From Lamellibrachia columna (Eukaryota > Annelida > Polychaeta > Sabellida > Siboglinidae), in assembly GCA_963662155.1 (NCBI GenBank), contig OY759269.1:8221355-8285354 (forward strand): a stretch of 64,000 nucleotides of DNA, read 5' to 3'. Positions 21,334-34,890 of the stretch are shown piece after piece. Made by a program: the position numbers and the translations under genes. Numbering within the stretch: the first letter of the stretch is position 1; each line of letters begins with the position of its first letter. The notes under the pieces are model-generated. The model searched no databases and had not been told where the DNA came from. It worked only from the letters and a program-made list of their open reading frames with translations.

Positions 21334-21410
21334 ACTCAAGTCTCAAGTGGTTTACTCCAAACAGCCCAAACTTGGGCTAACGCAGGAGTTTGTGGTGGAC
21401 TGTGCGCATG
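21334..21410 (-). repeat. Repeat shared with 16794-16875
   Basis: The reverse complement reads GCGCATGCGCAC, then CCACAAACTCCTGCGTTAG and GGGCTGTTTGGAGTAAA, matching 16794-16875. It lies at the 3' side of the same LINE family in both places, so it is probably element 3' flank or a linked repeat. Confidence 0.75.
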
Positions 21411-21505
21411 CGCTGTGGGTGGTACGTTCGATTAAAAGACTAGTATAATTAATGTTGCTGAAATGGTTTTATCTGATAGTTTTATTTATTTTATGTATAG
21501 GATGT

Positions 21506-23745
21506 TTAACGAAAATTTTTAATAGGTTGGTTGTGTGTATGGATACTGTCGCTGCCTTGCCACATGCACACATAGACAGTCTCCATACCCACACCATGGA
21601 TAAGTTTACGCTGAGCACTGTGTTTTAAAGGCAGTTTAGGTGAGGAGGTGTGGTGAAAGGGAGTTCCATAATAGCTTCTTGAAATGATTTTGGGTTTTTT
21701 ATGTTGGTAATTTTTGATGGAATCATATTCCATATGCGAATGGCTCTGGGATAAAATGAAAAGACCATTGCATTTATACGACACTTGGGGGCTATGTATT
21801 GTCCACGGGTTCGAGAGCGAGTTAGTAGGCCCGGAGGGGGGGGTGATCTCAATAATGTTGTTTAGAATTTTGTAGAAGGTAGTGGCTTGTTTGATAATGC
21901 GCCTTCGTTCGAGGGTTGGCCATCCAAGGGCAGTAATTAGATCTGCTGGGTTTGTGTTCCGTCTGTAATCATTTTTAACAAATCTGGCAGCAGAGTGTTG
22001 CACTCTTTCAAGGCTTTTAATTTGCGAAAAGGTGTGGGGATTCCATATGGGTGAAGAGTACTCAAGTTTTGGCCGGATTAGCATGTTGTACGCTGTTTGC
22101 TTAACTTCGGGTTTACATGGGCCAAGAGTTCGTTTAATCATGCCTAAACATTTCGAAGATTTTGAAGTTATGTCAGTGACGTGATTTGTCCAGGTTAATT
22201 TGGAATCCAATTTTACTCCGAGGTATGAGTGGCTGGATACGGTGGATAATGGCTGGCCAGAAAGCGAGTACTTGTGTGTGCTGGGTTTAGTTTTGTTTGT
22301 TATTGGAAGGTGGACGCATTTAGATACATTAAATTCCATTTGCCATTTGTCTGACCATGTTTGGAGTTGGCTAAGGTCAGTTTGGAGAATTTCATGGTCG
22401 GTTTTGGAAGAAATTTTACGATATATAATACTATCATCTGCAAAAAGGCGTATAGAAGATTTGATGTTCCCATTTATGTCATTTATGTAGAGTAAGAAGA
22501 GGACAGGTCCTAGAACTGAACCCTGTGGGACACCAGATGTGACATATGTGATGTCCGACAGGGCACCGTTAACTGAGACTCTCTGTTTGCGGTTGGATAG
22601 AAAAGATTTGATCCAATTTTGAGTGTTTCCAGTGATTCCGTAGGAGGTCAATTTTGATAGAAGACGTAGGTGAGGCACTTTGTCGAAGGCTTTAGCAAAG
22701 TCAAGCAGGATTGCGTCAATTTGGGTCTTGTTGTCCATAGCAGTCATCCAGTCGTGGACTGTCTCAATGAGTTGAGATTCACAAGACAGTCCCGACTGGA
22801 ATCCGTGTTGGAAGTGGAGAATGATGTTATGCTTGTGCAGGTGTTTCCACATGTTGCTTAGGATGATATGTTCCATTACTTTACAGAGGATGCAGGTTAG
22901 TGATATGGGTCTGTAGTTAGCTGGGTCAGATTTATGGCTCTTTTTGTGTATAGGAGTTACTAATGCTTGTAGCCAGTCATTAGGAAGTTTACCTGTGTTG
23001 TATGATTGTTGGAAAATTTGGGTGATGATGGGAGCTATCTGCTTTGCAGTTTCTTTAAGGGCTCTAGCTGGGAGTTCATCTTGGCCTGTAGCTTTATTCT
23101 GGTTTAGATTTTCCAGCTGCTTTATTACGCCATCTATGCCAATTTCGAGAAGGGGGATGTTGGGGTAAGTAGAGGGGGCTATTTGGGGGATGGGGTGCTT
23201 TTCTTGGGTAAATACAGAGCTAAATTGGTTGTTTAGGGCATTTGCTTTATCTCGATCATTAATTATTGGTTGGTCGTTTACTCGAAGTATGGGGATGCCA
23301 ATGTTTTCTCGTTTATTTGCCTTAATAAATGACCAGAATCGTTTTGGATTAGTTTTCAGGCTGTCTCCAATGTGGTTGTTAACATAGTCTTTGTAGGATT
23401 TTACTAATGCTTTAGTAGCTTGCTTTCGGAGTTCCTTAAATTTTTCCCAGTCACTGTTTAGTCCAGTTTGCTTTGCCTTTTTGTGGCTTTTGTTTCGTCT
23501 TCTCTGCATTCTAATTAGTTCACGTGTTATCCAGGGGAGGTGGGTTTTAGCTTTTGTGTATCGTCTAGGTATGTTTTTGTTAATCAAGGTAGTCAGACGT
23601 TCGCGGAAAAAGGTCCAGTTTATGTCTATATCCTGTGAGTTGGGGTCGATGTCGAAGTACTCAAGATTTAGTTTGTCTATGTCGTCTTTGAGTAGCTTTT
23701 GCCAGCTTGGTCGCCAGTGATGAATTGCTAGTGATAAAACATCGG
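21506..23745 (-). mobile_element. 5'-truncated non-LTR retrotransposon with open RT frame
   Basis: An ATG at 23587 opens 693 codons to 21506; the frame extends upstream to about 23745 (SWQKLLKDDIDKL, then FFRERLTTLINKNIPRR). Numbered from that ATG, RT motifs are in order: ANYRPISL (223-230), LLDFAKAFD with Asp 296 and 302, SGVPQGSVLGP (351-361) and FADD (382-385). The thumb and tail follow (LEYSSPIW, ALGWPTLERRRIIKQA). The RT core looks intact, but no AP endonuclease precedes it, so this is a dead-on-arrival 5' truncation. Jockey/CR1-like superfamily by motif style; exact clade not assigned. Confidence 0.9.
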
Positions 23746-23832
23746 TTTCTTATTGCGCAGTTAGGTGGAGAAGTGCGAAACTTTCAAGCAACGGAATGTC
23801 AACACATCATTAATTACCAGCATATACCAGAT

Positions 23833-23836
<4 letters not shown>

Positions 23837-23898
<62 letters not shown>
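23837..23898. repeat. (TA)n microsatellite
   Basis: TA run directly outside the right inverted repeat. Confidence 0.95.
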
Positions 23899-23901
<3 letters not shown>

Positions 23902-24263
23902 TTAGGTCGTGTGGGGGGTGGTCACAGGTTTGTGGGTGACCTTGTGGCGAAATGGCCCCACCTGTTTGTAATTAAATGTGTGTATTGGTGGTGGAATATC
24001 TGTATTCTTTGCATTACATGTTCATGACGACTTCTCGATGTGTATATGTTATCGTCATGCCTGTAGGAATGTGGGCTCTGAGAAACTTGCCGGACGGGGC
24101 TGTACATGTGTTCAGTTCCTGTTTGGTTTGCTCTGAGGAGCTCACATTCCTGTTAATGTTCTTCCCAAAGTGGCTGCTGATAAGCAGTTCACTTTGCAAT
24201 AAAAACGTCATTTATTTGGCCCGTTTCAATTCTCTACTACACCGGACTTGTGTTGGTTATTGC

Positions 24264-24697
<434 letters not shown>

Positions 24698-24698
<1 letters not shown>

Positions 24699-24779
24699 GA
24701 ATATGGACCCCGCCGGGTCCAAATTCTATAGGACCCGAGTCTATCGACCCGAGTCTATTTTCCATGGGGTCCATATTCT
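24698..24779. repeat. 82-bp hairpin with GGGTCC-type motifs
   Basis: Perfect 14-bp inverted repeat AGAATATGGACCCC / GGGGTCCATATTCT at the two ends. Inside are two tandem 14-bp copies of (G/C)GACCCGAGTCTAT. Could be a tiny MITE or transposon end. Confidence 0.6.
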
Positions 24780-25356
24780 ATGACACCGGCGTAGCCGAAG
24801 TTGACTTGTTTGGCCAAAATTATGTCACGAAGCATGGCATCTACAGGCAAATATCCACAAACTGGTTTCGGGAAGTGCCTTCGGTATATTCCCTATTTTA
24901 TGACTACATCAATGTAACTTTTTACAGTTTGATGACTTTATAAGAATAAGTGGGTACATTTCTATCCAGAACGAGTGAAAACAAGTAAATGTATCCGACC
25001 GTTGCATGTGATCTTTAACACATAAGCCAAGCATGCTATAAAAAAACGAATAAATCTGAAAGCAGTCAGCCCACTGGTTAATTAAATGGCTTGACATTTA
25101 TTCAGCATTTCAAGTGAATAATAGAAGAAAGAACTCGGGCGTCATCCATTACAAACTACTGTTTATCTTCATAGTAAGGGCAAAGGTAACTTATACTGCG
25201 TAGTGTCCGGTCCACGGGACCCCTCATAGCGATTTTATATAAATAACACCGCGTCAGACCTGTTCGTTCCAACACCTACTCCAATTTCAAATTCATCATC
25301 ATTATATTCTGCGTCGTGTTTTTATGCCTGTGTCGCTTTTTACGAAGTTCTCTTCC
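24780..25356 (+). promoter_or_regulatory. CRP-1 upstream region
   Basis: About 25085-25270 is similar to sequence upstream of CRP-2 (45780-46130, - strand) and CRP-4 (about 49130-49290). Shared blocks include ATTTCAAGTGAA-AATAGAAGAAAGAA, CATCCATTACAAACTAC and ACTTATACTGC. Conservation across copies suggests promoter-proximal control elements, though simple duplication could also explain it. Confidence 0.45.
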
Positions 25357-25364
25357 TATAAAAG
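25357..25364 (+). promoter_or_regulatory. CRP-1 TATA box
   Basis: TATAAAAG followed by CCACCGATATTTGAGACC. The same layout recurs at CRP-2 and CRP-4. A start site about 30 bp downstream would give a roughly 60-nt non-coding exon 1 ending at the donor GAAAG|GTAAGT (25446). Confidence 0.65.
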
Positions 25365-25384
25365 TCCACCGATATTTGAGACCG

Positions 25385-25446
25385 GACAAGCTGCTGACAG
25401 CGCCATCACTCGGAGTCATCAGAGAGAAAGAAAGAGGCGTAGAAAG
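25385..25446 (+). other. CRP-1 exon 1 (5'UTR), approximate start
   Basis: Non-coding leader inferred from the TATA position and the strong donor at 25447. The 5' edge is inferred only. Confidence 0.5.
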
Positions 25447-25599
25447 GTAAGTGGGTGAAATAGTTTTTTTGTTCCTGCACATTTTTCAGATATATTTTGT
25501 GTTTTAAGGCGATTTGTTCTTTCATCTACCAACACGGTAATTGATTTAATTTTGTTTGCATTTGGTTTGGTATGCAGGTAATGTCTTGTGTTATAGTTC

Positions 25600-25690
25600 G
25601 CTTAAATCCCGCACGCCTCTGTCATCGCGACGAACAGAATGACGACATCCTACTTATTTGGTTGTTCATTTGTTTTGTCTTCTAAAAGAA
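25600..25690 (+). pseudogene. Decayed duplicate of CRP exon 2 start, in CRP-1 intron 1
   Basis: CTGTCATCGCGACGAACAGA then ATGACGACATCC, then TTATTTGGTTGTTCATTTG mirrors the real signal-peptide exon. CRP-2 has the equivalent in its intron 1 (about 44850-44960, - strand), encoding MTTITLVLLFFQLLWFF then a stop. The duplication therefore predates the split of the two genes. Confidence 0.55.
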
Positions 25691-25800
25691 TCAATTCCTT
25701 GAAAGTAAATGTTGGGGGTAGTCTCACCTCAATGTACACATAACACGTTTCCTGTTAATTAAATTGCATCTTGCAAGCTTCTGTCACAGCACCGAGTAGA

Positions 25801-29949
<4,149 letters not shown>

Positions 29950-29954
<5 letters not shown>

Positions 29955-30070
29955 CAGACGTTCGAACGAGTCAACGACACTGCGTGGACGACCTCGACAT
30001 GAAGTCTTTCAACAGCCGTTCGCGCGAAGTCATAATGTGCTCTCGAAATAAAGTTCTGCTGCACATCTAT
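29950..30070 (+). other. CRP-1 exon 7: last codon, stop, 3'UTR
   Basis: Acceptor TTCTTTCCTACAG|GTTAG supplies AGT (Ser) and TAG (29952-29954). Polyadenylation signal AATAAA at 30047-30052. The CRP-3 equivalent gives AGC TAG, supporting this reading. The 3' end is approximate. Confidence 0.75.
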
Positions 30071-30119
30071 TTTGTTTTGTCTTTATGTTTAATCATTACC
30101 GTGGACGTCGCAATCATCG

Positions 30120-30195
30120 TCATAATCATTATCATCTCTACCACCACAACCACCACAACCACCACAATCATCATCGCCACCACCACCACCACCCA
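30120..30195. repeat. (ACC)n-rich tract downstream of CRP-1
   Basis: A trinucleotide tract at the same distance past the poly(A) signal recurs in CRP-3 (33866-34025), CRP-2/3 (34760-34830) and CRP-5 ((GGC)n, 58291-58515). Confidence 0.85.
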
Positions 30196-30399
30196 AGGTA
30201 GCGTATCTCAACAACTCACGCAGAAATTGGCCGTTTCATCACATGTATGTTCACCACGGAGCCCCTCCCCCATAATTGTGGACGCACACAAATAATAATT
30301 TTTAAACAGTGCCAATATTTTATTAAAAGTGTGATATAAAAACAACCGTTTTGAGCTAACTTGTTTGTTTTTGTCTTGTCTTGAATTTGCGTTTCTTGC

Positions 30400-30600
30400 A
30401 TACGGTAAAAGGAGACGTGGAAGACCGAGTTTAATATGGAGGAACAATGTTAAGGGAGATCTCGAAAGGACAGACGTGAACAGCCGAGAGTTGAAGAGAA
30501 TGGCAAATGATCGCGATGGATGACAACGAGTGGTCAAGAGGGCGAAACATATTAAGTGATGTGACCGCCCAGCAATTACGCCACCAAGAGGAAGAAGAAG
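30400..30600 (+). pseudogene. LINE ORF2 tail remnant
   Basis: KRRRGRPSLIWRNNVKGDLE, then NSRELKRMANDRDG and VVKRAKHIK resemble the GKRxRGRPxxxW and DRxxWRxxV terminal motifs of non-LTR elements. A related piece seeds the 33-bp repeat at 49.9-50.2 kb. Confidence 0.6.
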
Positions 30601-31690
30601 ATGCACGAAAATAATCATTTAGATAGTACAGAATTTACATGCGCAGACAAATCGGCTACATCAGTGGGTAGAACGATATTAATGGCGTCGTGTGTCGAGG
30701 CGTGTGTAAAGGCGAGTGTTGAGCGCCTTGGTGGAAAATTTATTATTGTGTCGACTAAATGGTCAGGTCGTATTTGGGATAGAACTTTGCCAATAGTGGG
30801 ATTAGGTAACTGCCATCTGGGTAATGCTAATTTCGCTCGGGCGCAAGTAATGGCGGCATTTTCACTTACGTTGACTTGCGGATGCAAACATCGAGCTGAA
30901 GTCGGTGACTTAGAGCGCTCGTTCGTACTTAATTAGGTGTGTTCGTTTCTCGGATAGGCCTGATACCGTAACGTTGTCATTCACGAAGGAGTGTGCTGTC
31001 TTGTGACTAGGACGTCAGATGTGTGTGCGTGCGTGCGTGCGAGCGTGCATGCATGCGTGCATGCAGATTGTTTTGTATTGCAACTATGAATGTATAGTTG
31101 TGTAAACGTTAAGATGATTAGTAAAAAAAAAACATTTAGTGTGAATTGGTATATTACCTGAGACAAGTAGTCTTATTGTTTCTGAACCTTTACAATACCA
31201 GAGCATTGTATTTAATGCATAGACACTTGCTGTGCTTGATTATGACATATGACATTTATCTACAAACAGCCACGTCTATGAATAACACATAGGAGTGGCT
31301 TGTTCTCAAGTTTTCTGGTCTCGAGTGCTGCCAGACTACGAACGACTCTGAAATAAAAATCCCAGTCAGAGCTCTTAATAGATATCTATCAAATACCACA
31401 GCCACAAAGTTGTCATTTAGAGTATCAATGAAACTTTTCTCTAGTTGGCTATTTACAATCTAGACCAATCTATCTTTCTAAAATTAAAATCGCCAAGAAG
31501 GAGACAATTAAAATTTTCAGTTACATTTATTGAATTGTTTATCTTTTGTAATACATATGCCTGATCTTCTTCTGTCCTATAACATACTCAAACTTGCCAC
31601 TGTATATTAGGGTGTAGGGATATGGTAACCCATAAGATTTCTGCATCTGTATTGCCAGATGAATAGTGTTGGGTTTAAGTTATCTTTTAT
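30600..31690. other. Segment duplicated at 50.34-51.0 kb; otherwise no gene
   Basis: 30600-31000 is similar to 50340-50860, sharing CATGCGCAGACAAAT, GGTCAGGTCGTATTTGGGA and CTAATTTCGCTCGGG. This extends the CRP-1/CRP-4 duplication past the gene. 31000-31690 is AT-rich with nothing recognised. Confidence 0.6.
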
Positions 31691-32205
31691 TAATAGTAGT
31701 ACTCCTTCCCTGTCTTCCGCTGTGTATGTGTCTGGTGTGTAGTACTCCTCCCCTGTCTTCCACTGTGTATGTGTCTGGTGTGTAGTACTCCTCCCTGTCT
31801 TCCACTGTGTGTGTGCCTGGTGTGTAGTACTCCTCCCCTGTCTTCCGCTGTGTGTGTGTCTGGTGTGTAGTACTCCTCCCTGTCTTCCACTGTGTATGTG
31901 TCTGGTGTGTAGTACTCCTCCCTGTCTTCCACTGTGTATGTGTCTGGTGTGTAGTACTCCTCCCCTGTCTTCCGCTGTGTGTGTGTCTGGTGTGTAGTAC
32001 TCCTCCCTGTCTTCCACTGTGTATGTGTCTGGTGTGTAGTACTCCTCCCTGTCTTCCACTGTGTATGTGTCTGGTGTGTAGTACTCCTCCCTGTCTTCCG
32101 CTGTGTATGTGTCTGGTGTGTAGTACTCCTCCCTGTCTTCCGCTGTGTATGTGTCTGGTGTGTAGTACTCCTCCCCTGTCTTCCGCTGTGTATGTGTCTG
32201 TTGTG
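31690..32205. repeat. 42-43-bp minisatellite, about 12 copies
   Basis: Unit GTAGTACTCCTCCCTGTCTT then CC(A/G)CTGTGT(A/G)TGTGTCTGGTGT. Open frames across it on both strands are repeat artefacts. Confidence 0.95.
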
Positions 32206-32589
32206 TAAAAATGTATTATTCGGTCTTTTTAAAGCATGTATAATGCGGTGGGTGAATTCTGAGTCGGCAATGTCTGAGGATAATCATGTTTCAATAATGA
32301 CTATAATGTATGGATCCGATATAAGACCTACCAGTTGTGTAAATGCGCATTAAAAGAGTATACCTTAGTGGTAAAGTTTCCTTTCCATTTTTATGTGTAC
32401 ATATTTACAAGTGTCTTCTTTTTAAGCTGACATTTGGTTTACTAGGTTTGGTTTGGTGGGATGTTCACGATCCGATCTGCTCTGATTTTGAACCTGCCGA
32501 TTTGCTCTGATGTTTAACCTTCTATTTCTGTTTTGACCTGTCTCACTTTTGCAGATTTTCTCAATATTTCATTCTTTTATTCTTGGTTT

Positions 32590-33088
32590 TTCAGTGTAGC
32601 ACTGAAAGATCAAATTTTTGGTTCCCCTTCTTTTCTACCAAGTATCATTGTACTTGTAATTTCGATTTGGTGACATCCTATGTCTTTGAACATACTGGCT
32701 AGATCTTGATCTCACTGGCTAGATCTTGATCTCACTGGCTAAATCTTGATCTCACTGGCTAGATCTTGATCTAGATCTTGATCCTCCTTTTCGTTGTTAT
32801 CTGGTAGACCTCTTACCGCTATATTTTTGCCATTTTGTTTTCTTCTAGGAATTCGTCCCTGACCATGTCAATTGTTTTGTTTATTTTCGAAATGTTCATT
32901 GCTAGGCTGGTTACTTTGCCCTCTAAGCTTCCTGCTTCTACTGCTAATTCATCGACCGTCACTTTATCGGCTTTTGTTTCCATTTGCTTCTCTACTTGCT
33001 CAAGCCGTTTTTCTTCTTCTAGAAATGCACTGTATCTCTGTAGTATTTCTACGTCCGTTGCAATAGCTGATATTGCAGCCAGTTTCAC
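32590..33088 (-). pseudogene. Retroelement ORF1 remnant (coiled coil plus RNA-binding domain)
   Basis: The - strand encodes a heptad-rich segment (EEEKRLEQVEKQMETKADKV, then LEGKVTSLAMNISKINKTID). It continues as KNIAVRGLPDNNEKEDQD and, after a short insertion, MFKDIGCHQIEI. This is the coiled-coil plus RRM layout of LINE ORF1 proteins. A 20-bp tandem repeat (GATCTTGATCTCACTGGCTA, about 4 copies at 32700-32780) interrupts the frame. Confidence 0.6.
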
Positions 33089-33099
33089 CAGTGGCGCAA

Positions 33100-33625
33100 C
33101 GGTAGGCGTTTAAAAGCATAAGTCCGACGACCGATTCTTGCAGAACTCCGGTCTTCATAACGCTATGCTACGATACGATCTTTGACCCGCAACACATATG
33201 TTCAGCCTTGGAGGTAGGACGTCATTCACGCGTGTGCTTCGCCACTGATGCCATAGCCGTGCGGCCGTCGCGGCAGTACAGCGTGATCTCTCGTGTCGAA
33301 AGCAGCAGATAGGTCTAACAGCACTAGACATATGGCGCGACGTGCGTCAACCGACTGTGCTGTCATTGTGAATGTGCAAAAGTGACAGGGTCTGTAGGAT
33401 CGCGTTGTTGGTGTCGCGCTTCAGTGCTTTAGATCAACTAACGCAATATTCATACCTGAAGACGGACAATGCCACTGGAATGCGTCGCCGCAGCATTGTT
33501 CCACCTCGATGACCTCTTTTGGTTGGCTGCACTCTAGAAATGCCATTCGTTGTCAGTACATTCCACAGTGGCCTGCTGATCGGCTTTCCAAGTACACTGT
33601 CAGCCAGCCTGTACATTGCCATGGC
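33100..33625 (-). pseudogene. LINE reverse-transcriptase remnant
   Basis: The - strand reads VLLDLSAAFDTRDHAVL, then PHGYGISGEA and MTSYLQG: RT motif A (LDLSAAFDTxDH) and the following GISGxALxWxxSYL block. It is full of stops. An upstream fragment has LWNVLTTNGISRVQPTKRG. Confidence 0.65.
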
Positions 33626-33699
33626 TGAATATTACATCGCTATTATATAATCCAAGAAAGTTACGTTTGACGGTCTGTAGAACAAGCTGATCAAACCAG

Positions 33700-33850
33700 G
33701 CAGTTGTCAACGGGAAGTGGTTATAATGACGGGCTTTCCGCGCTCAGGACCAACATATCACCCACGGTCCGTGGCCTAACGTTGCAACAACGGTACTCAT
33801 ATTGTACACAAGTTTAAAATGCCCTTGAAGTGTGGCCGCGCTGAATCATT
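33700..33850. repeat. Duplicated block shared with 52180-52315 and 57128-57165
   Basis: The stretch ATGACGGGCTTTCCGCGCTC to AACAACGGTACTCAT resembles 52195-52285. TTGAAGTGTGGCCGCGCTGAAT resembles 57128-57150. In the other copy the intact LINE (52.3-57.1 kb) is inserted between the two parts. Confidence 0.7.
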
Positions 33851-33865
33851 GTCGGTATTTTGTGG

Positions 33866-34025
33866 TTGTGGTGTGGTGGTGGTGGTGTGGTGGTGGCGTG
33901 GTGGTGTGGTGGTGTGGTGGTGTGGTGGTGTGGTGGTGGTGGTGGTGGTGGTGGTGGTGGTGGTGTGGTGGTGTGGTGGTGGCGTGGTGGTGTGGTGGTG
34001 GTGGTGGTGTGGTGGTGTGGTGGTG
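33866..34025. repeat. (GGT)n/(GTGGT)n tract
   Basis: Low-complexity GGT-rich sequence downstream of CRP-3 on the - strand. Translations across it are artefacts. Confidence 0.95.
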
Positions 34026-34049
34026 CTGATTATGATGATGATAGTGCCA

Positions 34050-34686
34050 TGACAACGATGACGATTAAACATAAAGACAAACAAAATGGATGTTTTGCAG
34101 AACTTTATTTCGAGAAAACAACACTGTGACTTCGTGTGAACGGCTGTTCTTGTCGAGGTCGTCCACGCAGCGTCGTTGTCTCGTTCGCCCGTCGGCTAGC
34201 CTGTAGGAAAGAAAATATGGTGCTTCAACAGGTTGATATAAAAAAAAAATTTATGATGCCCAGAAGCATAGAGACATATAAAAGTGTTCGAATCGCCATT
34301 AATATCGAACCGCAAATGTCCAAAACCTGATTTTCATGGTGGCACCTTCTTGATTATGCAGCCAACAGTGACTCAGATATATTTACCAGCAGAAACAAAG
34401 GCGATTACTTATTGTTAATAAAAATGTCGTGACAAAGAGGAGTTTGTTATACAGCGTAGGAAACTAAATACTGGTAGTGTAAATATCGTTGTCCAGATTG
34501 AAACAAGACTTAGTATTCTGTTAGATTAACTTTTAACAAATTCGCATAACTTTTTAATGGAAATTAATAAACTGTTACAAGTTTTACAAATATCCACCAT
34601 TCAGTGTATGGGCCTATGAAAACTTATTCTTCAAACATTCGTTACCGTCTTTTCTGTACCACAGAGGAGCGCAGAAACGGTAGGAA
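34050..34686 (-). pseudogene. CRP-3: partial gene (exons 6 and 7 only)
   Basis: Exon 6 starts at 34686 (acceptor CTCTGTTAG|T) and reads GSYRFCAPLWYRKDGNECLK, homologous to CRP-1 exon 6 with CC changed to CA. Its donor is ATAAGT instead of GTAAGT, so splicing would fail; read-through adds NKFS and a stop. Exon 7 begins at 34200 after TTTCCTACAG and gives AGC TAG if spliced. A poly(A) signal (AATAAA on - strand) lies at 34104-34109. No exons 1-5 belong to it. It sits just downstream of the CRP-2 array and could serve as terminal exon for CRP-2 transcripts. Confidence 0.7.
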
Positions 34687-34759
34687 CTAACAGAGAAAAG
34701 TACAGTGATCAGAACCGTGTTGCATGTCCACTAGTAATGGCGAAACACAAATACAGAAC

Positions 34760-34880
34760 GGAACGGTGGTTGTGGTGGTGGTGCTGGTAATGATTGTAGT
34801 GGTTGTGGTGGTAGTGGTGATAATGATGATTGCGACGCCAACGATAATGATTAAACATAAAGACAAACAAAATAGATGTG
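34760..34880 (-). pseudogene. CRP-2 3'UTR remnant with (ACC)n
   Basis: Reading on the - strand from the array, the sequence goes directly to TGCTGCACATCTATTTTGTT, which in CRP-1 lies after the AATAAA signal. The body of CRP-2 exon 7, including its poly(A) signal, is missing between the array and this point. Confidence 0.65.
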
Positions 34881-34890
34881 CAGCATCACT

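Noticed and set aside
30601..30936. 111-residue ORF downstream of CRP-1 (and antisense 90-residue ORF)
   Set aside because: The duplicate at 50.34-50.86 kb does not preserve either frame; no domain recognised.
33819..34129. Val/Trp/Gly-rich or His/Thr-rich ORFs
   Set aside because: Artefacts of the (GGT)n tract.
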